Source of the DNA: Citrus sinensis
Taxonomy: Eukaryota; Streptophyta; Magnoliopsida; Sapindales; Rutaceae
Assembly (NCBI RefSeq): GCF_022201045.2
Contig: NC_068564.1
Location: 30,471,001 to 30,535,000, forward strand
DNA length: 64,000 bases
Direction of reading: 5' to 3'
The notes under the pieces are model-generated. The model was not told the DNA's origin and made no database searches. It was given only the letters and a program-made list of their open reading frames with translations. This document shows positions 51,401-64,000 of this stretch, piece by piece. The first letter of the stretch is position 1. Each line of letters opens with the position of its first letter. The position numbers and the translations under genes were made by a program.

Positions 51401-52453
51401 TACATTAACATCGGTGATAGAACTATATTGAGGCTCAGGGGGCCAAGTCCCACTACAATGAAAATAAATACTGCCACAATAGATATTATCGTTACACAAG
51501 TATCCCTCTTATCTTTTATACGTTTAACATCTTAACAAGTTCTTATTACTGGTTGTTATTTACGACAAAATGACCTTCCAATCATAGATCATAATCCCAC
51601 CACACAGAGTGACGGAGACACGAGAGGTGTATGCCATGAGTCACAAAGCCGACGGGAGATGTACATGATGAAGACACGAGAGAGACAACGATAACATTGT
51701 ACATATAGTGGACTCTCCACAAGTTTGTGGTAAAATATTAGTGGAATCATCCCACGCTCAACTCAACACTGCAGTGCAATTTCTCGTGAGCCCCACATGC
51801 CCCCCCTGGCCCCCTCATTGATTCTCTCTTTGGTAGGTTTTCAGTGCACCCACTACGTAGCAGAAGCACACCCCAGTATGTGGATAGTCAGAGATTTTTT
51901 ATTGGCTTCAAAAAAACAATAATAATAAGGAAACGAGAGTGTGAAATACAAGTGTAAATATCCATTGTTCACTGACGCGTGGACTTTGTGGACCCCGCCA
52001 CAAAATAATTGCCAATTATAATTCACCAGCTGTACTCGAGCATCCACGTGGAAGTACTTACCCGCGTGTCCATGGTGGGCCCCACCACTATCCCATGCGG
52101 TCCCCTTTCCATTTTGCCAACTTGTCCCTTATCCAACTCACAAGCCCCAACTCTTACCGCGCATGCGCTTGCTTGAGATCTCTAGAATCACATCCAATCT
52201 CTTGGAAACTTCAATCCAACTCACTTGAAATGATAACACGTGTCTCGAAGCAGTGCCATCTACGCATATACCACCATCGAAGAAATTATGAGAGCAACCA
52301 AAATTGGTTTACGGTTTTTACCCGCCGTATTTGGCAGCATTGGCAAATACGGCAGAAACAAGACAGAATATCTGTGACGCTGTCTGTGACAAAATCACTG
52401 ACCGAGGTGCCAAGCATAATCTTAATCTCCATCTTTGGAGCTATATTATTCAC
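48491..52453. other. Gene-free intergenic region and ACL5 promoter side
   Basis: About 4 kb of mostly AT-rich DNA with A-runs (for example 49679-49695) and short frames that match nothing. From about 51780 to 52450 the sequence becomes more GC-balanced, consistent with the promoter of the downstream ACL5 gene. Confidence 0.5.
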
Positions 52454-52460
52454 TATAAAA
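52454..52460 (+). promoter_or_regulatory. Probable TATA box of ACL5
   Basis: TATAAAA at 52454-52460, about 125 bp ahead of the ACL5 ATG, in a plausible place for a leader of about 100 nt that would include the CTT repeat. Confidence 0.6.
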
Positions 52461-52488
52461 CGCACTTCCCATGTGTTAGAATCCTCCA

Positions 52489-52490
<2 letters not shown>

Positions 52491-52519
<29 letters not shown>
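52491..52519. repeat. (CTT)n repeat in presumed ACL5 leader
   Basis: Nine CTT units between the TATA box and the start codon. Pyrimidine-rich repeats of this kind are common in plant 5' UTRs. Confidence 0.85.
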
Positions 52520-52520
<1 letters not shown>

Positions 52521-52585
52521 GTCTTAGTCTTCTTTCCTGGCTATAACCCAACAAGTTATCCCATTTCTGTGCTTCTAATTTGATC

Positions 52586-55399
<2,814 letters not shown>

Positions 55400-55829
55400 G
55401 GTCTTAATTAGCCTCTATATGGTTGGGGGAATTGCTGTACAGAGAGAAGAAAAAAGCAAAACAATTTAGAGGGTTGGGATATGGAATGTTTAAGTTAAAA
55501 AACTTCTCTAGAGAAATCAATTTGTTGAAAAGCATTTGGTTTTTAGACAATATTGTTGGTGTTGGCTCCATTGGATTGTTTATAGGAGTCAATATGTTAT
55601 ATAGACAGTCATAATATGACAGCTTTTTTCAAGTTTTATTAATGAATCTTGAGGCATTCCTCCTTTCAAGTTTCTATTTTGATTTTGGTTTTATTTTCTG
55701 TTGCAAATGCTGAATCAGACAAAGGCTTGCATTTATATATATATTGCTAATTAACAAGAGCTAGACAATGAAGCAACAACAATGCAATAAAAGGGGCAAA
55801 GAAAATTCATACAATAGTGAGAACCTCCT
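55400..55829. other. Convergent 3' UTRs of ACL5 and psbX
   Basis: About 430 bp between two convergent genes, filled by the ACL5 3' UTR on the left and the psbX 3' UTR on the right. No independent gene is seen. Confidence 0.6.
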
Positions 55830-56201
55830 TTAGGTACGCTTAACAGGATCAAAGTTGGCGACACCAATGACAGCTCCAACGAGAGCGGCAAGGACGACTC
55901 CACCGGCAACTATGCTGAGCAAGAAGTTCTTGAGAGAAGGGGAAAGACCAGGGCCAGCTGCCTCGGCCACCTCAGGAATCACCATTGAAGCTGTCAAAGC
56001 AGCTGCTGTCAGTCCTGTCACTGCCTTTTCCTTCAAAGAAGCCTGAACTTGAAGCCTGGCTCTTGACTTTGGCTTTCCCAAGAATCTAGCTGCCTTTGAT
56101 GGCCTTACAGGCAACGGCTTCAGGAAGGATTCAGAGCTAGGCTGAATAAGCCTGTTCTGGGTTGCTGAGCTCAGTGGCATAGCCATTGAAACAGAGGCCA
56201 T
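55830..56201 (-). CDS. PSBX: Photosystem II subunit PsbX, nuclear-encoded precursor
   Basis: A single exon of 123 residues. The first half is a chloroplast transit sequence rich in S, P, K and R ([20 protein letters not shown]), followed by a hydrophobic thylakoid-targeting stretch ([20 protein letters not shown]) ending in an A-x-A-type cleavage site. The mature peptide starts near [14 protein letters not shown], has one transmembrane helix ([20 protein letters not shown]) and ends NFDPVKRT, as in plant PsbX. Known role: a small intrinsic PSII subunit near cytochrome b559, involved in plastoquinone turnover. The start is the first in-frame ATG ahead of the transit sequence. The gene converges with ACL5. 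Confidence 0.96.
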   Translation of the reverse strand: MASVSMAMPLSSATQNRLIQPSSESFLKPLPVRPSKAARFLGKPKSRARLQVQASLKEKAVTGLTAAALTASMVIPEVAEAAGPGLSPSLKNFLLSIVAGGVVLAALVGAVIGVANFDPVKRT

Positions 56202-57655
56202 TTGTTTGCTCTGTTGTTGATCTCTTTCTCTGCTGAGTAGAATGGAACTGGCGAGTGATGTGGGTTTAGAGAAATTGGAAGTTTATTAGATAGTGGATAG
56301 AGAAATGAAGAGAATCAGAGTGAGAGGTGGAAATTGGAGATTTTCAGCTCGCGTGTCGGTCGCACGTAATCCTACGTGGCAAATTCTAAACCTGCGTTTG
56401 GAGGATAAGCTTATCCTCCTGGATTGAGTTTCTTGATTGACGTGGATTTCTCTTGAAGCTGAAATGCTGAATTGTCAAGAACCTACCGCAGTACCACTAT
56501 TATTTTTCCTCATCGTGTGGCTTTAATAATAATGCTTTCTTTGGTCAATAATTATAGCCCCGATTTACCAAGAATAAGAATAGAAAGAAAGCCATGACAT
56601 ATATTTTACATACAAGAGCCTTTTTTCTTCTTCTTTAATTATTGGTATGTATTATACAATCAAATTTTTATTGATATTTAAATTACATTATGAAAATTGT
56701 AATCCACCACTCTGCTCAAGGTAAAGTGGCTTTACAGACAAAAATGTGATTCTAATATCATACCATGATAATCATCAGTTTAACTCAAAAGACTAGAATT
56801 ATCACTCCAAGCTCAAGCTTAATATTAGTGTTTAAGAAAAGTCTAGACGTCACTACTACACAAGGCAAGACAAGATGAATGAATGTGCTCGAAATCAATA
56901 CATAAGATATCTTTTTGCAGTGTCTTACGTAATACATTTTACATATTTGAGTCTTTAATCTGCAGTGTAAAATTATTACATAAAAAAACTCAAGCCTGAT
57001 TGCCTAAGTTGAGTAGTTATCATAAACTTGTGAGGATTCAACAATTTTATTTTTTCTGCTTTTGGTTGTGGAGATTGTTTTTTTTTTATCTATATATTTT
57101 ATTTTAAAAATACTACAAGATGATAAATCGTTCATAGTTTAGATAAGAGTAAAGTTATTTGTATCTTAAAATATGCTTGGTTGGAATTGGAATACAATGG
57201 GATCGGAATTGAAATATGTTATATTTTCATTCATATATTTACTTTGTTTAAAAATTAAAATGAATTGTTACAAGTTATCAAAATGTCTATAATTCACTAT
57301 TGCTCTTAGTATTATTGATGACAGCAACAACAATAATAATAAAAATAATAAAATAGTAAAAATACTAATAATAAAAATACTAAATGATAACAATAACAAC
57401 GTATTCCCTTTTCATTGTCTTGGGATTAAGAATAGAAACTTAATTTGCATAAACTAAAGCTCGAATATTTTCAATTCGAAATCTGAGTTGGGTTTGCTAA
57501 GGCAATTCTCATAAACAAAAAACCAAACGTCTTCCCAAGAAAAAAATCCACTGTTGTACTCATGGCTAAAGCAGGAATGGATTAATACTTCAAAAATTTT
57601 CAAACTTACGTCACTTACTTGTACTATCAAAGCATTCTTGGGCAATAAGAAACGA
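56202..57655. other. psbX promoter side and intergenic DNA
   Basis: Upstream region of psbX, then AT-rich DNA with TAA/CAA repeats near 57325-57400. No gene is supported. Confidence 0.5.
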
Positions 57656-60600
57656 TCATTTGCCGGTCAAGATTGTTGATTGCATCCCAGGATTGCCAAG
57701 ATGAACTTTTTGGGGCAGGAGATTATACTCTATGTTTAGTTCTTCAAAAATTCTCTTCAATTCAATCATTAGTTCAGTTCTCCGTCTGTTCTTCTCTCCA
57801 AATTCTTGGAAGTTCATTGTGTGATTGCAATACAGAGCGAACTTTATCTTGTTCACATTCTCAATTTCCTTCACAACCACGCTGTGCTCCGGATGCCAAT
57901 GCTGGGGAGTGTTCTCTAAATACCTGACAAAACAAAGGAAAAATTAAAATGTCCAAAACTTAATTAAAAAAAAAAAAATTGAGATCATAACTTAGACCTA
58001 AATCAAGTAGTGTCTAGGAACTCAAGCGTGCGAAATCAAACACCCCGGTACAAGAAAGCGGTTCATAATCAACAATATTATCAATCTGCACCAAAAAAAT
58101 TAGGAATGGGGTCACAGTCAGCTTACTGCTTGATCTTCTCTTTCAGCATTGCAATCCTCTCAACCGGTGTAACAAAAGCAATTGAGAATTCAACTGTATC
58201 ACCCATATCCGGACTTCTATTATAATTGCTTATTGACTTTGTAGCCAAAACCGAATTTGGATAGCTTATCTTTTCGTTGTCAAGCTTCAGGAAGATCGTT
58301 GTTAAAATGTTCATTTCTTCGACCAACAACTTCAAGTCACAATATATTAGTCAGAAATTAGCTGAACATTGATAAGAAAAGATATAAGACAGTTTCAAAG
58401 AAGTTACCGGAATGCCATCAACAACGCAACGGTCACCAACATCAAATGGATGCATCACAAATACGAATATGACGGCCTCAAATATAGTCTTGCAGGTGTG
58501 CCCGATCATAAAAGTCGCTGCCACAAGTTGCGTTGAGAGGACGACAATAACTTTTGTTGTTGCAATCTCACTTAAAAGGAGCCACACGAGAATGGTCACA
58601 ACAATCAGGATCCCTGTCACTAGCTTGTTCAATTGCTTTACAGCAGTTTTTGTGTCATCTAGAGCATGTCCCAGTGCTTTTCGATCTTTGTAAATTTTCA
58701 ACTGCAAAAAATTTAAAAGATGAATACACAAACAGTCTTTGCTACTAAAAGAATCTCTACTAATGGAACAGAGTTTCTCTATCGCTGGAACGTAAGAATG
58801 GATGTCATAAACTTGTACCACACGAATTACCACACTTTGAAGCAAAATAGACTCGATACCCTGGAGAAGCTGAAATTCATTTTGTTCTGTCAGCTTTCAA
58901 ATTTCACGCAAGTTACTGTTAACTAGAGTACTTTCTTATCAAGAAATACAGTGAGTAATATGACGGTTTCTTATCAAGGTACTCAGTCTAACACTCATAA
59001 TTAGTTAAGACAAATGCAGTCATACATATTGATGAAGCTAAAATAACTGAAAGCATTAACAAAAAATGGGTAAAAAAGAGATCTTACCACCCAGTTTGTT
59101 AGAGCCTTCTTATCAATTCGTCCATTCTCCCATCCTTCGATTAGTGGGAACACGAGATCCACCTCCTCCTTGATCATAAATCGTAAGAGGTCTTCCTCCT
59201 CAATGTACCTATCAATAAAGTGAAAAAAATTTCAGGATATATATACATACAGGGAAAGGAGAAAAGAACAACAGCACAACAAAATGGGGGAAATATCTCA
59301 CTTGCTACCGTGCTGAGCAACATTCCTAAAAATGTAGTAGGCAGCAGCTTTTGCTTCCATCTCATTGGTGATTTCCATATCCGCATGTTCACCTTCATTT
59401 ACACTTTCATCTAACGTATTGGAGATTGTGGAGAGCCTTGAATTCATGATTGCATCAACCAACAACTTCATGGTCCAAGTTGAAACCTTCTCTTGCTTCA
59501 TTTTATGCACCTTTCCCATATCAATAATCTTTGTTTCCTTTGCTTCTTTACCCTTTTTTTTACTCCTGATACTCAATTGACCAAAGCTCGGTGCTCTGCC
59601 AACCCTCTCATCCTCCTCAATAAGCGGAGGCCCCGAAAGCGTCTGGAGAACATACTGATGAAAGACAGATTCTTGAATTCTATCAAAGAATCGATTGACA
59701 TGAAAATTTGAAGCCAAGATCTTTAGCGACAGAGTCTTCAGCAGCCAGAGGAATGCTCCGATGAGAAAAGTAACAAGAGTCCAGGTAATATAATGCAGAA
59801 CCTTGGTTGCAACTTCTGATCGCTTGACACCATGATTAAACAACAAGACCCAAGTAACAAGAACCAGAGCCAACCAAATAAAAACCTGGACACTTTTCTT
59901 CAAACCATGAACAAAATAGAGCACTTTCTTCCTTAACAAAAAGTTTGTTTCGATCACAAACACAATAACATGCATGAACCAATTAGTCACTAACATGCCA
60001 CAAAATATAACCAACACAAGCACACACCACTTCCAGATCTCCAATCCCCAAATCATAAAATTTTCCCATTTGTTCACAGTCAAACTTACTATTAAGCAAC
60101 CCACATTGCACAAGAAAGCAACCCACTGAATCAAATCCATAGGTGTCATCCTCTTTCGTTTTTCTTTAATCAATTCAACTTTATTGTAAATCTCTTCCTC
60201 ATCATCCGAAGCAATCGATGACATGTTCGGGGCAATAGAGTTAGTCCTAGAACTTGAAATGGATCTCTTGCTAGTATTACACGACGTTCTACTTAAAGAA
60301 TTCCCTCCCAATTGTTCTGACAATGCTGAATCATCATCCTCTACAATCATATTAGGATCATTATAAGAAGGCTCCCCAAATCTTGACTTGGGTTTCGAGT
60401 ACACTGACCTTGCAAGTGACCTGCTTCGAATGAGGACAGCATCATTTGTGGTGGGGATTTTGGGTGGCTTTGTATGGCTTCGAGTAAATCTTGCACCCTC
60501 AGGCTCTGGTGAAGGGCAACTCACCGGTGGCACTGAATTGGACTCGAAACCGTTTGTAACCTTTTCTGTTGTCACGCTTGGAGATTCTTCACTTGCAATT

Positions 60601-60692
60601 TTGATTACCACTTCACTTCCATTCGAAATTTTCTTCTCTGATATGCTTATTTCGCCACTATTAACAGCCTTCTTCTTCGCATTAGCATCCAT
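57656..60692 (-). CDS. MSL10: MscS-like mechanosensitive channel, MSL10-type
   Basis: Five coding exons on the minus strand, 59302-60692, 59088-59208, 58408-58701, 58127-58329 and 57656-57923, give 758 residues. The soluble N-terminus is acidic and serine-rich, with ARSVYSKPKSRFGEP conserved in MSL10. Six membrane segments are visible, near 187-206, 214-248, 267-285, 303-325, 532-550 and 555-587. The last leads into the MscS pore and HPFDVGDRCVVDG, followed by the beta domain (LVEEMNILTTIFLKLDNEKI, YPNSVLATK). Known role: stretch-gated, moderately anion-selective plasma-membrane channel linked to swelling responses and cell death. The ATG at 60692 is the start. A splice acceptor near 60705 and a donor near 60839 suggest a 5' UTR intron with a leader exon up to about 61030. 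MSL9/MSL10 are close; MSL10 is the best guess. Confidence 0.94.
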
Positions 60693-61030
60693 CAGTAACA
60701 CCCTGATAGTGTATATTAGGAAAAAAACGCAAGCTTGTTACTAGTCATTTAATAAAAGTAAAGCTACTTTCGCGCCAAAGAACAAAGTTTAAAATCATAA
60801 CCCGGTAGAAGATGATCTGAGCCTTGATTGAGCTTACCAGAATACACTCTGCCCGTTAAGCTCTGGCCATTAAGAGAGAACCCCAACAAAGATATAGAGA
60901 GTAAATGCACAGACAAAGTCTGAACAATGATGGATTCAAAAAAGTAAACAACAAAGCAAGAATGTTGTGAACGAGAAGCCACAGGCAGCTGATTCGGACG
61001 GTGACATGTTCTACTCGACAATGATACATT
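60693..61030 (-). promoter_or_regulatory. Probable leader exon and 5' UTR intron of the MSL gene
   Basis: On the minus strand a donor TCTG|GTAAGC lies at about 60839 and an acceptor ACTATCAG at about 60705, 13 bp before the ATG. This predicts a spliced leader. The open frame across this stretch is not joined to the channel frame and is not called as coding. Confidence 0.55.
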
Positions 61031-61771
61031 CAAGCACGTGTGGCGCCATAATTAATAATGTTGGTCATTATTTTTCAGGCGGTCATAGATGTACGGAGAT
61101 AAGAATTTTTTTTAAAAAATATTTATAAAATGAAGAAAAGAAAAATATATTTTGTAAAATGCCTCGTTCTTTACAAAAGATAAAAATTCAGTTATGAATT
61201 GAGTTTTTATTGAGTACTGAATTAATAATTATTAAGTAAGAGAAATAAAAATAAATAAAAATTCAAAATAAATCTTCATCATTAATTTAATACTCAGCAA
61301 AAAAAAAAAAATTGAACACTGAATTTTAATCCCTTTAAATAATGGGCATCGAACAAACCTGAGAAGGGTAGCGAAACCAAGAGCTTCGGAAAGTGTAACA
61401 GACAAGAGTTCATATTTTGAGACAGCTCTAAGGTTGGCTGTATTAGTCGATTAATTGAAAAATAAAAAATAAAAAAAGACGGTGATCGATGGATTAAGAA
61501 GCATTGTGCAATGTGATTTTAGAACCATATTTTATTAATATTCAAACGAATTTCAAGATGCCAACTAGAGTTGCTACGTCCTTTTTATAGTAGATATTGT
61601 TTAAAAATAAACTTCGTATGACATTGTGTTTTGTGTTTCTCGTAATTGGAATGTCATGTGCCCATGCTCGATATGATGCCATGATTCATGAATATAATAC
61701 ACAGTACTCCCAACACACACCCATCATGACTAAGATTTACAAATTTATGGTTGTAAACAGCTTAATGATAA
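61031..61771. other. Intergenic, MSL promoter side
   Basis: AT-rich sequence with no supportable gene. Confidence 0.45.
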
Positions 61772-61895
61772 GGCTTTTGCTACCTTACATGCACGTAAGG
61801 TACAACCTCTCACAAGGCTGGTGGGTCTAAGTGGGACCCACATCTAAGTTTTGTGAGAGGACTGTACCTTACGTGCATGCAAGGTAGCAGCTCCC
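61772..61895. mobile_element. 124-bp foldback MITE with perfect 9-bp target duplication
   Basis: TAATGATAA flanks the element exactly (61763-61771 and 61896-61904). The arms GCTACCTTACATGCACGTAA (left) and, inverted, GCTACCTTGCATGCACGTAA (right) continue through GGTACA and CCTCTCACAA, so nearly the whole element folds into one hairpin, closed by GTGGGTC/GGACCCAC. The 9-bp duplication points to the Mutator superfamily. Confidence 0.9.
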
Positions 61896-61904
61896 TAATG
61901 ATAA

Positions 61905-64000
61905 AGGAAGCACAAATGTATACTATTTGTAGTTAATAACTAATGAATGATGACAATCATTCCAATATTTTTATTTTAAATAATATATTATATGATTTAT
62001 TCATTATTGAGCAGTTAATAATTTCTCACAATTTTTAAGTGTATTGGTTATTTTATTTTATTATTTAATTGATAAATACGAAGTTTTATATAAAATTTTG
62101 GGATTGGAGATATTTTGAAAAAAAATTAGTCGTTTTAAAAGATCCTTCCAAAAGCTCAGTTAAGTTCTCACTGTCAGAGAATTTTTCGTCCGTAAACATG
62201 AGCCGAATTGCGTGTAAACCAAGAGCGGGCATGATTTGTGTGACTCGTCGGCTATAACTTAGAAGTGTAGACGACTGTACTTAAAAGGATGGGCCTAGGC
62301 CCACAATAGAAAGGCTTCCGAAAATCATTAGCACGAAAAGAAAAAACGTGGTGACAATTCGCCCCCTTAATTTATCTCATCATCCCCCATTTCTAAACGA
62401 ACCCCGTAAAAAATTTTTAAAATAATCTCTCTTAATAAACAACTATTACAATCCCTAATTTACCCTTATCAAGTAACAGCGGAGGTGAAATGGCAGTTCC
62501 AATTATGGAATCGACCAGAGACTGATAGAGCTTGGACTTTACAAGTAGCCCTTTTTTGTAGGCTACCACTGCTGACTGCTCGTTGCAGTTGTCAACCTGA
62601 AGGATTGAAGCTCAAAATTGCTCAGTAGAATCCCTGTGACGCTCTTCTTCAAGTTGAAGAGGATGTCAAAAGAGTAGAGGTAGAGGTCTTTTGGTCACCC
62701 ACAGGTTTGTTAATGAACCAATTGCATCCTTTAAGGAGCCAATGAGCGGGAAAACTAGATCATTGTAATACCATTTTTCCAACTAGCGATGAGGTGAGGA
62801 CCAACACAGCAGGCTATTGTGAGCACATTATTCAGATTTGTGGTTTTATTAAATAGAGCGTGAGAGGGCTCAAAAATCGAATCTCAGTATCATAAATAGG
62901 ACGTAGCTGAACTCAAAAGTGTCCTAGTTCTAGTTGTGATATTGGTGGCACCATAAGTGCTTAGTTTCTTTTTTCTTTTTTTTTTTTATAAAAAAATTTT
63001 ATGACCTTTGTAATTGAACGATAATTCTGCAAGAACTAAGGAATTGAGATTAATATAACAGCAACTGTAAAAATTAAAGTGAACTTTATTATTGGTTAAT
63101 CACTTAGACATGAGTGTGATTGTGTGAAGTATGAGAAGATATAACTAATCACACTAAATTAGAGATTAAAATACTTATAACGGGTTAATTAAGAAGTGGG
63201 GGCTGATGAGACAAATTGAGGGGTTCAAATATTATCACTTGAAAAAGAAAATTGCTTTTTATGATAATGACCATGGTGGGGGCCTAAGGGCAATGGGCTA
63301 TTATAACCAAAATTCTAAGAGTCGGAGATTTTTTTAGTTATTCCTTTTAAATTTCAAAAAATATCCTTTAAAAAATGAAACATTTTTATTTTTCAACTTA
63401 ATTTTTTATTGTTAAAATTCAAAGTAGTACTTTATTATTTTTCTATTGGTAAAATATAAAATAGTATTCTGTTATTTTGCTTTTCTTTTGCAATCTCATT
63501 GTCATCCTACACATAAATTAAAAAGTTTCATGGGTGATAAATTTTTTAATGTCAATCATTAACACAAATTACACATATTTTGAATAAAAATTTGAAAGTA
63601 CAAACATATTTAATTAGTAAGAGATAAAAAAAAAAGAACAATAAGAAGTGACAAGTTAAAAAAAAAAGAATCGATTATAAATGCAAGTAATTTGTATAGA
63701 AAAAAAAATCTAAATGTATTAAATTAAATTCATATTTATCCTTAAATGTAACATTATGCGAGGATAACAAAGCGGTGCCAATAACTTCAGTCAAAATATT
63801 AAATATTGTAATGCTCACAAGCACCCATCTGTCATGATTGTTAGCCTATATTATTTTATTATTGTCATCATCATTGTCATCTTTTTTTTTAAAGACTAAA
63901 AAATGCTGATATTTATCCTCTCATTTTATTTTGCTTCGACTAATTACTTTTATATTGTTATCCATTTTGTCTTTATGTAAAATTACTTAAAAAGATATGA
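61905..64000. other. Intergenic to window end
   Basis: About 2.1 kb of AT-rich DNA. Frames at 62069-62257 and elsewhere show no domain. A somewhat less AT-rich stretch near 62480-62960 is not recognisable as coding. Confidence 0.45.

Noticed and set aside
60764-61033. 89-codon minus-strand frame upstream of the MSL gene
   Set aside because: It lies in the presumed spliced leader and intron, and the channel has a better start at 60692 with no need for extra coding sequence.

Overview
The window is nuclear DNA from a flowering plant. Genes are split by short GT-AG introns, the intergenic DNA is very AT-rich, and the gene set is typical of a eudicot: a B-class floral MADS gene, R2R3-MYBs, a CYP72A P450, nuclear psbX and NdhU, and thermospermine synthase. 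A woody rosid such as Citrus is my guess; the sequence alone cannot name the species.

Layout. 1.2-2.9 kb: an AP3/TM6-lineage MADS gene (minus). 3-9 kb: gene-poor, with a 1.55-kb Mutator-type non-autonomous transposon (5088-6637), a long-TIR MITE and a small retroposon with an 18-bp target duplication. 9.7-10.4 kb: an R2R3-MYB (plus). 11.4-13.5 kb: a CYP72A-type cytochrome P450 (minus). 15 kb: a 5'-truncated LINE tail, then a MITE. 18.9-20.6 kb: a single-domain trihelix factor (plus). 24.2-25.5 kb: a TT2/C1-type R2R3-MYB (minus). 26-32.9 kb: a gene desert with MITEs nested in one another. 32.9-38.4 kb: a 15-exon DWNN/RING/CCHC E3 ligase (plus) with a frame problem around exons 5-6. 43.9-45.3 kb: chloroplast NDH subunit NdhU (minus). 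45.55 kb: tRNA-Asp(GUC). 46.8-48.5 kb: an intron-bearing but decayed copy of ribosomal protein S3 (plus). 52.6-55.4 kb: ACL5 thermospermine synthase (plus) with a SINE in intron 6. 55.8-56.2 kb: psbX (minus). 57.7-60.7 kb: an MSL10-like mechanosensitive channel (minus). 61-64 kb: intergenic, with a tiny foldback transposon.

The genes do not form a pathway or operon. NdhU and PsbX both act in thylakoid membranes, and both MYBs carry the R3 signature for binding R/B-type bHLH partners, but they are not otherwise coordinated. I found no new gene system. The most notable signals are the duplicated and disabled splice acceptor in the MADS gene, the DWNN-gene frame conflict, the decaying RPS3 copy beside a large foldback element, and several mobile-element insertions with readable target duplications. 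I saw no LTR retrotransposon or virus-like element that I could support.

Exon coordinates were derived by hand from splice consensus, reading phase and family homology. Each multi-exon model closes in frame except the DWNN gene and the RPS3 copy, as described in their entries.
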